DNA of 64,000 bases from Vigna angularis (GCF_016808095.1 NC_068974.1:4092001-4156000), one strand, 5' to 3'; numbered from the stretch's first letter, positions 31,304-43,910 are shown. Translations and numbers: made by a program. The notes: a model not told the origin generated them from the sequence alone.

Positions 31304-32012
31304 GAAAATGTAAAGATGTAATTGAAAAGTTTGAAACAAAAACTGAAAGGGTGGAGTGGGCCAGTCTCTGACTTCCACTTACATATTCTAAAGAAATAAA
31401 GAAATAAAAAGTGAGATTTCCAATCAAATGAGATATCCCACATTCACTCACTCTTCTATATTTCAATGATTCAATCAATTTAGTTTTTCCTTTTCCTTGA
31501 ACTAATGTAGTAGTCCCAGCTCTATGCACAAAATAACAAGAAGAAAAATTAACAAAGCTCCTTTATCTTCCTCTAACAACAATTTTCTATCTAAGCTTAC
31601 AAGAACTTCCCTATATTCCGCAACATAATTCTTTCTCACTCCTAATCCCCCACCTCTTGTGTGCATACATAGTTCTTCAATTATTAATACAACTTATAAC
31701 TATATAAATATATATATATATTGTGCTCCAATGGTGCCAAAAATTGGCCAAATTACCTTGCCCCTCTTTCATCATGTTGTTGGTCCACTGTAACCCTTTT
31801 GCTGAAGGTCATTTTTCCTCTTCTCTCTATATCCTTTTATTAATATCTTGAATTTTTCCATAATCTCAGAAGAAGTAATTAACTATAACTTGACATCTCT
31901 CTTTTCTTTGATCTTATCATTCCCAATTTGGCCAGTTTCTTGATAAGACATATTGTCATAGTTGCTGAGGGTACTGCTTCCGTGCCACTTTTGCCACCCA
32001 CTAATAAATTAG
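27621..32012. other. Gene-poor AT-rich interval
   Basis: No coding region, RNA gene or mobile element recognised. Short frames here (for example 29858-30163) have no domain and AT-driven composition. A CA/TA microsatellite lies at 31246-31302. The right end (about 31830-32012) is probably the 3'UTR of the bHLH gene; an AATAAA on the minus strand occurs near 31836-31841. Confidence 0.55.
31246..31302. repeat. (CA)n/(TA)n microsatellite
   Basis: CACACACATATACATATATAC followed by about 19 TA dinucleotides. Confidence 0.95.
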
Positions 32013-35000
32013 CTATCTGTAAGTTCCTCCAAATGTTGGTGTCCAATATTCAACTGTGGGTTCATGAGTCACTGGAAATGTACTAGAAACTGGCACCAAA
32101 CATAGCCCTCGGCTTCTAAGATCTTGCTTTGGACCCTCAGATTCCTTCGATTTACCAGAACTCTGAATTCATAAAAGGACAAACAAAACAACATTATCAA
32201 CATAAACCCTTCAAATTCAAACAAAATATCATTAACAACATTCTTGCTATAATAAAAAACAGATCCACTCGTTTAAATTTCACGTAATCTTGTTATATTG
32301 AAAGTTTGAGTCTACTGCTTTTTCCATAAACAACTAAAAAAATAAATCTAACAGAATAATACTATTATATCATATACAAATTTTTTATATTCATTTTATT
32401 TATTTATTTTTTTCTAAAAATACAATTTTTTTATAACTATTTTATTTTTATAATATGTTTCTAATAAATGTAAATGTATACAATCATATCCTTATTTTTT
32501 ATAAAAAAAAATCATTTATCTTCATAACAAAATCAAAAGCGAAAGTATTGTATTGCAGAAAAAGCTCTATATACTTTTCATTTTTTTTAAAATTTTTGTA
32601 TATATATTTGTAGAGAATTATACATACACGGGATCTTAGTTGTCAGCAGTACATGAATCATTAGAGGAATAGTATAATAAAATTCAACTCATGAAAGAAA
32701 TAAAATTTCAAAGTAGCAATATGACGAAAGAAGTTTGAAGTAAAAATATTCAGTTTCATTCTGGAGCTATTTTTAAGAAAAGGAAATGTATAAATATACG
32801 TATATATAGTACCTGCTGATGCTGTATGGGAGCACCGGTTTTCATATAGGGGGTGCTTAAAACCTAAAAAAAAGGAGAGAATGAATAAGATTAAAATTAT
32901 CTAATTCAAACTATAATTTCTGAATAATCATATATGCATATATTAATGTGAGTTTTGATGGGACTTACGGTGACTTGTTCATGGAGGAATTTGATGTATT
33001 CAATGGCTTCAGAGAGCACTGACGCTGTATCAGTCTGACACACAACATTGAGAACAGATTTTAAAACTTGAAATCAATTAACAATATTAGTACAATCACA
33101 CTTGCCATCATCTTTTTCTGCTTTCTTTTATATCATAAATACTCACAAGAAATCATGGTCATCCAGAAAAGATATTAGAAAAGAATAGATGATTTTATCA
33201 GAAGCTCACCTTTCCGAAAGGTGAAACCAATTGTTGGAGTGCAGTGATTCTGTCCCCCATCTTCTCTTTTCTCACCTAAGAACAACAGAAAGAGGTACAC
33301 TACGGGTTCATATCCAATGTTTAAGGACTCAAAAATCGAAAAATATGAGCTAAAAGTATGTGATAAAGAATAAATAAAGAGAGAAAAATTAAAGATAAAA
33401 AGGTTAAAGCTAGCTTCCCTTCAACTTAAAAGTTCAGTTGCACTTATTGTACCTTAAAAGCTGGCAAAGGAGATGGGTTTTCGTTCCTGGGCCTTTTTGG
33501 TGCTGTTTCACTCCCACTTTTCTTCACCACACCCGACTCCCTAACTTCAGATAGATTCTGCAAAACCATGGTCAACAAAACCAACATAAACAACTCCTCT
33601 ATTGCAGCTGCTTCATTTCAACCCTAATGAAAATACAAACTTCATTATCTATTTGTTTAGTATTTAACCAAGAAAAAAGTTCTAATCCTTCATAAAAGTA
33701 AAACATGTCATACTTTTTATGTGTACATTATTGTAGTTAAGCGTAAAAGACAAGAAAATTGTAAATAAGAGAATAATAAAACAAAAAGCTGAATAGATTT
33801 TTCTAGATTTAAAGTATATTAACGAATCATCATATATCATAGTGTTATGATCTACCAGGATCCGCATAGTGGTGGGGATTTTAAACAGTTGATATGAAGT
33901 TTTAAGTTTAAACTTAATTACTGTGATAACTTAATTGTATATCTGTGTAGCAAAAGTGAAATGCAACCTTTGATTGAACATCGAAATTTGATGGCGAGAA
34001 AGGGGTTTGCAAAGAGGAGATGAAGCTGGATCGAGCATCCTTTATAGCAGGTTCAGAATTAGCGTTCCAAAAGGGAGCGTTGTTGGTGAAATGCAACTGG
34101 TTATTGGGTGGTTGTTTTGGTGGTGAAGCTCTTAAGAACTGAGGCACCTTTGACCAAGAAGGCACTAACTCAATGTTTGAGCTTAATCCATAGCTTGTTG
34201 CTGAGTAAGGAAAATTCATGGAACGATTCTCAAAAGAAGCACTACCACCTTGGTGGGGTTGTTGGTTATTGCTCTCATGTCCCAAAAGTCCTTGCAATAT
34301 TGAAGAAGGGTTACCGACATAATCCATCTGAAAAGTACAAGGCAAACCTTGGCTTGTGACAGTGCTGTCCCCAGAGCTATATTGAGGACTGAACTGTGTT
34401 TGGTCCAAGGAGAAACCCCTCTTGAATTCATTGCTTGATGACTCCGCAGAGAACAATTTTTCTGGCCTCCAATGAACTTGTTGATGATGAGACAACGCAA
34501 TATTGTTATTCCCACTTTCTTGCTGAAACGTGGTGCCTGGAGAGCTCAAATTCTCTTGCAACATCGACCTGAAACTGCCTTCAGAATCCTTCTCACCTCG
34601 TCTACATCAAACATACACACAAAAGTTACAACTTGGCAAAGATTTAGAAAAAGGGTTTGCAACCACGATTTCAGTCATAACGTGAAGGTTTTTGCCGTCG
34701 CCATGACTGAAATATAATCACAATCATGGCTGCATCGGTCGCATTTTTCTACAATTTCTCACAATGGCAAAGATTGCATAGAAACTGAAGCAACTTCGAC
34801 GGTGAACATCACTACAATTTAATACCTTTAAAAATGCTTTTCTTTTCTTCAATGTTATTCCATTCTGGTAAGGTAGAATGAAAGAAGGGAAAGAAAAACA
34901 GAAAACGAAAGATCCAATTACTTTTTCTTTTCTTTTTTTTATTTTAGTTTTTGGGTACTACTTTTTAGTAGTATTGTTGTAGAAGTCTTTGTCTTGACAC

Positions 35001-35342
35001 AGACTACACTTACAGCTGCAAAGATGCTTGATTCCAGTCCATGGCTTGGGATGAGAGGCCCAAGCCCATCATGTGCAAGTTGGGATGGTCATTGGTGGGA
35101 TTTGTGGCTGATGAGTCATGATGTGGCTGAACTTGAAGCTGCTTCTGGTCATGGAAAACCACAGAGGAACCTCCTGAGGCAGAGTTATCCATGGAAGAAG
35201 ACCTAGCCATGTCTTGCTGCCAAGCATAGTTTCCCATGTTGGTGAGGCCAGAAGAAGAAGATTGCGTTTCACCACTCTCAAACCTCACGTTTCTTGCTGA
35301 TTCCCACCAGTTTCCACTTGCTTGAAACTGATCATCTGACAT
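32013..35342 (-). CDS. Atypical bHLH transcription factor (bHLH112/bHLH123-like), seven exons
   Basis: Seven exons on the minus strand, each with GT-AG borders: 35342-35014, 34601-33968, 33557-33453, 33275-33210, 33034-32969, 32863-32813 and 32162-32013 (stop TAG). The joined frame is 466 residues. The start MSDDQFQ was chosen because it lies about 180 bp after a TATA box and begins the conserved acidic/NWWESAR stretch. A long Ser/Gln/Asn-rich N-terminus (about 1-325) precedes the HLH. Exons 3-5 carry KRPRNENPSP, VRKEKMGDRITALQQLVSPF and TDTASVLSEAIEYIKFLHEQ, followed by LSTPYMK and a C-terminal RSRGLCLVPVSSTFP. The basic region lacks the usual H-E-R DNA-contact residues, as is known for this plant subfamily, so DNA binding may be indirect or non-E-box. 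Nuclear regulator, probably functional; the exact orthologue is uncertain. Confidence 0.9.
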
Positions 35343-35517
35343 GGCTGAAACTTCTTCTGCTTCAGCCTTCACATAAACATGAAAGTATTTGATAAAACTA
35401 AGGATGTTATGTATGTCAGTTTGTGTTATTAGAGTGTGTGTATCTTTGTGGAGCTGTGTGAACTGTGAAGAACTGAGAGTAACATGAATGAATGGAAAAG
35501 GGTTCGAAAGTTTGGAG

Positions 35518-35525
35518 TATTTATA
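35518..35525 (-). promoter_or_regulatory. TATA box of bHLH gene
   Basis: TATAAATA on the minus strand, 176 bp upstream of the chosen ATG, followed by a CT/CA-rich 5'UTR. It argues against starting translation at the more distal in-frame ATG at 35612. Confidence 0.6.
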
Positions 35526-35985
35526 TTGGGAAGTGAAGGGAGAAAAATGGGTTTGGTGAGGGAATGGGAACAGTGACAAACTAAGACGAATATCGTTGAC
35601 GCTCTTTGACAATTCAGGGGGTGATTAGACAGTGGAATTAAATTAAAGCTCATTTTAAAAAATCAGAATTTGACTTATTCTTTATTATTATCATTGTGCA
35701 GAATATATCTTTTCCTTCACGTCTGCCTGCCGTTTAGAAAAACTGATTTTTCTTCTTCTACTCAATAACCTGAGTAAATATTGTGGAATTAAACCAATTT
35801 TTAGATTCCTACGAGATTTTACTATAACAATTCTTTTAAAGATTATTACAACAAAATATATCTTCTGTTAAAGATAAAAGTTTATAAGTCTTCAAAATAC
35901 ATAAGTATCATATATTTATATTTATGTAATCATACTCAAACTCATATAATATATCACTTGAATCATCTAAATTCAATAATTGACG

Positions 35986-37052
35986 TGTTATACCCCAATA
36001 ATAGGGTGCGAAAAAGTCTCCGATAAAAACATCAAATAAGGTTTTCAATTAACTGAACTAACTAAGTGTAATGCTTACAAATGAGAACCAAGAAGATGAA
36101 AATTCTCCAAAACAAAGTTGCTGATACGAGGCTGTTTTCTCCCAAACTAGACCTCCGATTGACGATCCGAACGGTCAAAATGAAGAATCATACGTCTCGA
36201 ACTCATTGTCCAAAATTCAGCCCGATCCAATAATGAACGACTTCACACCGACGAAAACACCAGTGTAGGTTTTATGTTATGCGGGAATGACTTCTTCTCT
36301 TCCTTTCTCTGTCACTTGGTTTTTCCCTTCTCTTCAAATGACTCTATTGTGTCCTACTAATTTGACCCATCTAAAATAAAGTAAGACATAATGGTCCACA
36401 TTATTTGGCCTATTCTCCACATAAGAAGGGAGCCCAATAACCCAACACTTACAACTTATATTTGCATGGAAACCCCCAAGCAACATAACTTTGTTCTCCC
36501 TTAGCACCAAACCCTCTATTGGAATAACCCAACAAAATATACATAATACATTCATAGGGAAAGATCATCACGAATATTACATAACCACAAATAATCATAA
36601 TCATATACACATTTATCAAAACAAAGATTACCAATCAAGATAATCAATAACAAATATAACATACAACAATAAACAAACAAAGGTAAGTTTCCACATACCT
36701 TGGCCAACCATAAGGCTTTATCTACAATCCTAAAACACTACCAATTTTCTTTTACACTAAAAGTTTCCCGTCGTTCTCTTTGTTCTTTTCCCAAAACGTC
36801 AATCCCTTTCTTTCTTTGTTTTCTTTCTTTGATTTAGAGTTTCTACGGTTTCTAAACACCAAACCACCCCTTAATAAATTTTCACACCAATTAAATAGAC
36901 CCTGTTGGCCCTAGGCAAAAATATAAAAATAAAGAAATAACATAACAATTATGTTTTAACAAAAACATACACTCAAGAACACTAATTTCCAAACTAAAAC
37001 CCAAAGTCTCAACTATTTTATCTTTAAAACCCTTATTTTCCCGAATCTTACA
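35986..37052 (-). mobile_element. Probable solo LTR (gypsy-type)
   Basis: On the plus strand it starts TGTTATACCCC and ends CCGAATCTTACA; read on the minus strand it is TGTAAGATTCGGG to GGGGTATAACA, the usual start and end of a gypsy LTR. It is 1,067 bp with no coding sequence. Flanks are TGACG and GGTTA, so there is no target duplication. Either the borders have decayed or it arose by recombination between two elements. Confidence 0.6.
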
Positions 37053-37869
37053 GGTTATATTTAAATTCATCTGATATCATTGTTGATAAAAATTTAAAGA
37101 TGCATGCATGTTTATTTTATTTTTTTAGCACAAATAGAAAATTTTTTACTAAAATTTTAAAAATATTTGTTATTATTAAAAATAAAAAACTTGTACACAT
37201 TGACTTGTACTTCATAAAATTTTTAAAAAAAATAAACTTTGACGTATGGCTAAATTGAGCCAAAAGTTTCAAAAGTTTTATGTCTCCTCCCCAAAATAAG
37301 TCTATAGAAGGTAATTTTTGAAATAAGTATGGGGAAACGAATAATAATTAGGATTTTTTTTTCTCTCTTTTTGTTTTCTGTTTTTCAATTTTTGTTTTTC
37401 AATTTTTGTTTTATTTCCATTAAAAATTCATAATTTCTTTTTGAGAAAATTGTGAAAGCATTAACTTTGTACTTGGTGAAATTTTTACACAGTATATGTC
37501 TCATAAGAAATTCATCCAAAAATATTTTTTTATTTTCAATAAAACATATTGACTTTGGATTTTAGGATTTGCATTAGTAACTGTAACTATCTTAATCTTG
37601 AAGTAGTAGTCATGTTTTATGTTGAATTGATTATAAGCTAGCCTAATTGATTCATAATTATAAATTATTAATTGAGTTAATTTGAGAAATACTTGGTTAA
37701 ATGTTTTGTGAAATATTTTTTAGCCTTGTGAGTTTTGTGCCTAATTGTGATGGATGAACCACCATGTGTCATTCCTATTTTTTTTGAGTGACTTACTTAT
37801 ATTTTGTTTATACTCTAATATTTAACTTGATTCTATTGTTTTGTAACTTAGGTAGATATGACATTTCTT
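37053..37869. other. AT-rich intergenic DNA
   Basis: No gene or recognisable repeat. Runs of T-rich TTTTTGTTTTTCAATTTT near 37370-37420. Confidence 0.5.
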
Positions 37870-38904
37870 TTTTCTAGTTACTTGGCCAAATAAGACCATA
37901 TTTACTTCAAGATGACTTCTTGGATGCTCCTATAATCAAAACTCAATGAAACGGTTAGTTATGAAAGTGATAGCAATTGAATTGTTTTGAAATAGAGCTC
38001 AAGACGCATATTTATAGGATTTTCTGAATCTTGATGCATTAAAATCGATTAAGGAATTTATGTAATATGTTAAGCTTTTCCTTTTGATTTACAAGTTTGC
38101 TTTTGTTTTAACATATTATCCAAGCATGTAATCGATTATATAATCTCACTAGCTAGTTATAAATTCATTTGACTGTTATAACATTGCAGACTATTAAATT
38201 AAATGGATTTGAACAAGGTAAACTGATTTAACCAATTATACAACTTATGTAATCAATTAATCCTGTAATTAAGAAAATTTTCAATCCAATTTCCATTGTA
38301 AACAAATCAACTCACTAATGATGCATCAGTGGTTGATAACCCATAAAGATTCATTCATGAAAGTGAGCTACAACGGTTCTGATTTGATATACATTGTTGG
38401 AGTGTCACTAGAAGATCAAATACATCATATACAATATGAGTATTGTGTACATGTGCAGGTGTGCCAGGGGAGAGAGTTGTGACTGTTCTTTGTGAGAATT
38501 GTAATTGTTTTGAAGGTGTTAAGAGAGTTGTTATTGTTCTCTATATTTTAAGAGAGTGAGGGTATTCATTTCTTGTTCTGCTATAGTAATTTTGAGTGTG
38601 GAGAGAAGTACATTAAGAGGGGTATCTATGTATTCTATTAAACTCTATCATTATAGTGAAATCCCTTCAACTAAATTTATTGAAGGAAGACTGGATGTAA
38701 GTTTGGCCGAACTAGTATAAATTGTTTGTCTTAATCTTTTTCTACCCTTTTCTCTTTTATTGTTTATTCATGACTTCTTGCTTATTGATTTCAAGAAAAC
38801 TAAAGATTTTACAAAGCTTTTGAAAAGATCAATCTTTTAAGGTATAATCCAATTCACCCCATCCCCCCTCTTGGCTTGAGATATAAGGCATCTTTATTCT
38901 AATA
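37870..38904 (+). mobile_element. SIRE-like 5' LTR (copy B) with inverted U3
   Basis: 38335-38904 aligns in forward orientation with the U5 part of copies A and C (GTGTGCCAGGGGAGAGAG, GAAGGAAGACTGGATG, AAGCTTTTGAAAAG, ending TTCTAATA). 37870-38310 aligns with the U3/R part of copy A only after reverse complementing: CCTATAAATATG, GTAATATGTTAAGCTTTT and GATTATAGGAGCATC are all on the minus strand. The breakpoint matches A-equivalent position about 23980 on both sides, so this looks like an in-place inversion. Start of the LTR is not identified. Confidence 0.65.
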
Positions 38905-39760
38905 ATTGACACCAGAGTTGGGAATTTAAAAATTACTCGAATTTTAATCGATTACTTTCTTTGTTTAATCGACTAAAACGTTCTTGATGGCCAATATATC
39001 TTAGACTATGAGAAAAGGTGTAATTGATGTTGAAAATAATGGTTTCCTGAATTCAATAGGCAAAAGTTTATGGGATGTTATGATCAATAGTCCTCATGAA
39101 TCAATCAAGACAAGAACTGAAAAGATCAAAGTCAAAGGTTTCTCTACATCAAGAAGGTTAAATCAAGAGGAGAAAGGAAACATAAACACCTTGAAGTCTG
39201 ATGTTGGAACTACTATGAAAACTGCACAAAGTCTAGAGAATGAAGAGACAAATCTGATGGTAGAAAGGTTTTAAAAAAATTTAACATGCAAAAGAAAAAC
39301 TAACTTGAATTTTGCAAGGAATAGAGAGAACTTCAGAAATAAGGATCAAGGCTCTGCCTCGTCCTGTAATGAATATGAAAGAAAAGGAAACATTGAGTTG
39401 GAGCAAGGCCTGCAAGAAGAAAATGAAGGTAGGAGTGAACTTAGCAAGCCCTTTGAACAACTAGCAGATTTAACCATGATGGCCAAATCTGCACAAGCCG
39501 AAAACAATGGAGAAAAATGTGAAAAAGAGGCCAAGTGGTATTTTGACATCAAATGCTCTAGACACATGACTGAAGATCCTTCAAGGTTTAGCAACTTGTC
39601 TCCCAAAACAAGTGGGCACAACACGTATAGGGATAATAATAAGGGTAAAATTGTTGATATTGGTAAAGTACAAACTCCCTCCTCATACATCATTGAGAAT
39701 GTCTTACTTGTTGATGGTCTTAAACATAACTTACTTAGCATTAGCCAATTATGTGATAAG
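38905..39760 (+). pseudogene. SIRE-like PBS, gag and protease remnant
   Basis: ATTGACACCAGAG follows the LTR end. Open stretches 39008-39274 and 39305-39760 encode gag (KVKGFSTSRRLNQEEKGN), then a decayed CCHC-less region and the protease zone. The latter has [18 protein letters not shown] where copia protease normally reads DSGCSRHMTG, so the catalytic D-S-G is lost. [20 protein letters not shown] is the typical copia continuation. It breaks off at 39760 into a gypsy remnant; no integrase or RT follows. Confidence 0.75.
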
Positions 39761-40210
39761 TATAACACCCCAAATTTCAGGGTGAACCGGGTTATTACAA
39801 AAACTGGTAATTTTCAAAACTTTCTTATAACGCAGAAATGTATTTTCAAAAACCTCAACATTTAAACATGCATCGCATAATAGTTCCAAAATACTTGTCC
39901 AATTGCATTATTTAAATAAAACCATAATAATGAAGAAAATAAAATAACTCAAATTACATTGTCTTAGAAACTCAATTGCAATATCTTCATCTATAGCATT
40001 ATTTGCTCCCGTATAACATCACAAAAATAGCATGTGTTGGACTTGTTAAAATAAAATAGATAGACAAACACATAAATTATACACTAGTCAAGAATTGAAC
40101 ACATCACCAACTTAGCCTATCACTTCCAAGTTCTATATTTTTGCTTGAGTCTTACATCCACCCCTCCTCAAAAGAATTTTTGTCCCCAAAAGTTGATTTA
40201 CTCAGCAAAA
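39761..40210 (-). repeat. Gypsy LTR plus PPT stub, minus strand
   Basis: Plus-strand TATAACACCCCAAATTTC (39761) is the inverted LTR tail (decayed TGTTACA). The LTR would start TGTAAGACTC at 40156 on the minus strand, about 395 bp. Just beyond it is the purine tract AGGAGGGGTGGA and a decayed form of the post-pol motif (TTTTGGGGACAAAAATTC), as in the Tekay-like element at 10201. The rest of the element is missing. It resembles the fragment at 24891-25187. Confidence 0.6.
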
Positions 40211-40235
40211 AGATAAGGATGATGTACTTGAAAAA

Positions 40236-41640
40236 CACTAGAAGGTGTTGGTGAAAATAACCGGTATCGTCGAGTCGCACAGGAGAATAAAATAGCGGAA
40301 AACGTGTTATGGTCAATTTAAAAAATGGTTCCTTTAATTTTCTTATAAACGTTTTATCGAATAGTTGATGCGCAGAAAATATAAAGAGTGTAGGGAGTAG
40401 AAAAATTACACAAATGATTTGTATCCTGGTTCGAATCAAAAGATTCTATGTCTAGTCGTTAATCACTATGAATAGTGATTAACCTTTTCACTAAAAACAG
40501 TTTCACAATTACAAAATAGTGAATGGAAATCTAGAATAGCAAAACCTTCCTTCGATGAACGAACGGAAGAAACTTCCTTCGACAAACGAACCAGAAGCAA
40601 CAACTCTGCCAACTTGAAGAGAACCGCTCCGACCTTTGACGCACAAAGCGCGAGCTTCTCCTATTCACAAGACTTGACAAGAGCAAGAACTATCACTTGA
40701 GAACTTCCTCAAACACACTGTATTCTCAAATGGCATAGATACTTTCTAAAGAGTTTGGCAAAGAGTATGTATAGACTAGAGATCAGATTTTAAAAGAATA
40801 TATATCCACTCTAAAGTTTGTTTTTGTGCTCATAGCATCTGAACACAAATGCTCAAAGAAGAGAGAAAACTAGAGAGTAAATAGAAATCAAGTGTTTTTC
40901 TCTGAGCTTGCATCGTCTGATGCTTTCATCCAAAAGGAGAGAAAGAGAGAAATTACAAGAATTTAGGAATATATTTTTTAATAAGATATTCTCTCAAATG
41001 AGAGTTATTATCCTTCTTGTAATCAAAAACTTGTTGTAAACAAAGAGTGGTGTAAGAATACTCGGACTAGTCATGTTGACGAGATGAACCAAGAGTGGGT
41101 AAACTTAGAGTCTTGTTTATTAGGTGAACTAGGAGTGGTGTAAGAACACTTGGACTAGTCGTGTTGAATAAGTGAAACACAAGTTGGTAAACTCGGACTA
41201 GTCATGTTGACTAGGTAAACTACGACTGGTTTGTACTCGAACTAGTTAAGATTGACTAGGGGAAAAAGAGTGGTAATAATACTTATAAACAGGAGTGGGT
41301 TAAACTCATTGTAATCTTTGATAAGATTAATGGAAGCCCTTAAGAGTTCTTAGGAGAAAACTAGATGTAGCTCGAGTAGAGTGAATCAGTATAAAAATAA
41401 TTCTTTATTGTTTTCTTCCTTAAAAGACTTTATTAAGTTTTGTATAACATCCTATAAAGAATATTCTTATTTGATAATCCTTTGAAAACTCATCAAACAC
41501 CCTTTCTGAAAAGTTTCAAAAAACACTATTCACATCCCTGCATCCCACTCTAGTTTTTCCTGTGTATTTCACAATCGTCACACATGATCATACAATTCGT
41601 ATGGTACAAACTTTCATTCATTTCCTATCAATTGTGATAT
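40236..41640. repeat. Unidentified LTR-like block with GGACTAGTC repeats
   Basis: Starts near TGTTGGTGAAAATAACCGG. It holds a small perfect hairpin word (ATCACTATGAATAGTGAT at about 40465) and, at about 41040-41290, a degenerate array of 50-70-bp units containing GGACTAGTCATGTTGACTAG and GGAGTGGTGTAAG. No coding sequence. Texture suggests a retrotransposon LTR, family unknown. Confidence 0.4.
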
Positions 41641-41659
41641 AAGTTATGTACTTTGAAAT

Positions 41660-41660
<1 letters not shown>

Positions 41661-41720
<60 letters not shown>

Positions 41721-41722
41721 AA
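41661..41722. repeat. (AT)n(GA)n compound microsatellite
   Basis: About 20 AT dinucleotides followed by about 10 GA dinucleotides. Confidence 0.95.
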
Positions 41723-41789
41723 GAGTAGGATATACGTCATTGATGGGAAAAAAAGGACTATATAGAGTAGGATAACTTGCTGCCAATTA

Positions 41790-42515
41790 CACTACTAGAA
41801 GAGGTACATTGAACCACCAATCATTTACATCCAACAATGCTGACCAGGGTTATGATGAGCTAAGACAACAACTACAAGCTTATGATGCTCTCAAACAACA
41901 ATTTGAGAATTTACAAAATTTAGTCATGAGGTTCCTTCCTCCATATGCCCAACCTATGGTCCAACAACCTCAGTCCACCCCAACATCGTCACAACAACGA
42001 CGCTCCCTAGTGCAACCACCTCCCCAACAACAACTAGAAAAAGAAGTAAATAACCCTGATGATAACTATGCTGATTATTAAATATTTAATTAATTTAGGT
42101 ATATATTATAGGATTTCAAAACACTTGTATATGTTTGTATTTATGACATTATATTAAGTTTTTATAGAGATGGACTTCATTGTGACGAATTCATTACTTG
42201 ATTTATGTTTCAATGTATCTAGATTATTTGACTTTTTTTATTGTCTATGATTGTCCAAGTTCAATGTGGTATGGAGCAAATGTTGTATACTACATTTGAA
42301 TCTGTTATCCATATTACTAACGGATGTAGATTGGTAATTGCTAGTGGATTATTTTGTCGATAATTACTGATGGTCTATATTTATCGATAATTATTTCGAA
42401 CAAAAACATTATTGATGGATATAAGACAAAATCATATATTAACGACATATTTTAGACATTTTTAACTACTTATATCTATCAATAATATTAATTTTTTTTA
42501 GTATATAAAAAATCT
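41790..42515 (+). pseudogene. CACTA-type transposon 3' end with short Gln/Pro-rich ORF
   Basis: The open frame 41809-42081 (90 aa) encodes a coiled-coil-like start (ELRQQLQAYDALKQQFENLQ), then a Gln/Pro-rich tail ending NNPDDNYADY. This resembles the C-terminus of plant En/Spm second-ORF (Ptta-like) proteins by memory. Downstream, 42290-42500 carries repeated short words (TTGATGGATATAA, TCGATAATTA, TATCAATAAT) in both orientations, like CACTA subterminal repeats, and TTTTTTTTAGTATA near 42510 could be a decayed terminal repeat. No catalytic transposase is present. Confidence 0.4.
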
Positions 42516-42627
42516 ATCTTTGTATGCTTTTGGTTATCAAACTTTACAATATCTTATTATAGTAACTTTATGATATTAAATAAAATATTACACAAATCTT
42601 AAATATTTAAGATAAATTTTGTCTCTC

Positions 42628-42629
<2 letters not shown>

Positions 42630-42683
<54 letters not shown>
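42630..42683. repeat. (TA)n microsatellite
   Basis: About 26 TA dinucleotides. Confidence 0.95.
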
Positions 42684-42689
<6 letters not shown>

Positions 42690-43874
42690 GTATACCAAAT
42701 TAGATACGTGTCATGTCATCATTTTGAGGGAAAGGGGAAAGCTCAAAAGTTTAAAACTTGTCCTTTTTCCAATTTTTCATGATCCATAATTTCGGGTTAG
42801 TTAAATAATATGGACTTCCAAATTCAGCAAATTGATACAATACTCAGGTCGTGCTCAGTTTTCTTGTTAGTTTGTTCTAAAACTTTTTTGTGAAGGCGAG
42901 TTTAACAGTTTACAGGTCTTCAAAAATCTTATAAATATTTTTATAGAAGAAATAGATAGCTTTTAATTTATTTTAGTATATTTCTCTATAAACTATGTTG
43001 AAATAACGTTTTAATTTTTTTTCATAAATTAAATGATAAAAAGTAAATAAGTTTAATGTAATACAAATTATGAAATGTGTGCTTAATTAAATTATTTAGT
43101 TAATCACAAACCCAAATATACAGACTTATGCAATTTTGTGTCCGTGTATATGAGAAAGTCGTTGTTTTGTATTTATTGAAAATAAGTTAATCGTAACATA
43201 TAAGTTTAAAAAATAGTTTTAGATGGCGATTGAGTATTATGTATGATAACGTTTTTCATTTCATATAAGAAATATTATAATTTGTACCAACGTTGATCGA
43301 AGATTGAACGAAAATAATAAACTATTTTATCTCACGAATTGCGAATAGAATTTCCTTTTGTTTCATAAGTAGGCTGAGAAGTGAGAAGAACATTCTGTTC
43401 TTTCTGTGATTAATATTTGAATAGTAAATTGAAATAGAATGTGCCACAAAATATTCAAATGTGAGTCAAGTTCAGAATAGTTTCCCCCAAAATAGAAATT
43501 TTATACAAATAAAGAGTTCAAAAATTTAAAAAAGTGGTCCTTTTTATATTTTGATAACTTTACTTGTCTTGTTATTTTCTAACCATGTTAAGTACTTTCA
43601 AATCTAAAAGTAGTGTTCAGGAAGTATCTTTAAGTTATAGTGTTTCAAATTGAAGGACATCATTCTGAAATCACTTACATAGTTAAAAAAAATACTCATA
43701 AGTTAACTGGAATCACAAAGGTATATATAATTTTTCTTAAACATATTTTTAATTTTCAAATTATTTTAAAAATTGTGTTTCATTTCTGAACTAAATATTA
43801 TAAATTATGGTGAAACTTTATTCGTTATATGAAAATTATTTTATACATAATTTTTTGACTTTAATAAAATATAA

Positions 43875-43910
<36 letters not shown>

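Noticed and set aside
31047..31529. 160-, 117- and 68-codon frames across a microsatellite
   Set aside because: Tyr-Ile repeats come from (TA)n; flanks show no coding signal.
35343..35612. N-terminal extension of the bHLH protein to ATG at 35612
   Set aside because: The upstream ATG lies beyond the TATA box, and the extension is low-complexity UTR-like sequence; MSDDQFQ is the better start.
40465..40482. ATCACTATGAATAGTGAT hairpin as a terminator or miRNA precursor
   Set aside because: Too short for a plant miRNA precursor and located in repeat-like DNA with no transcript context.
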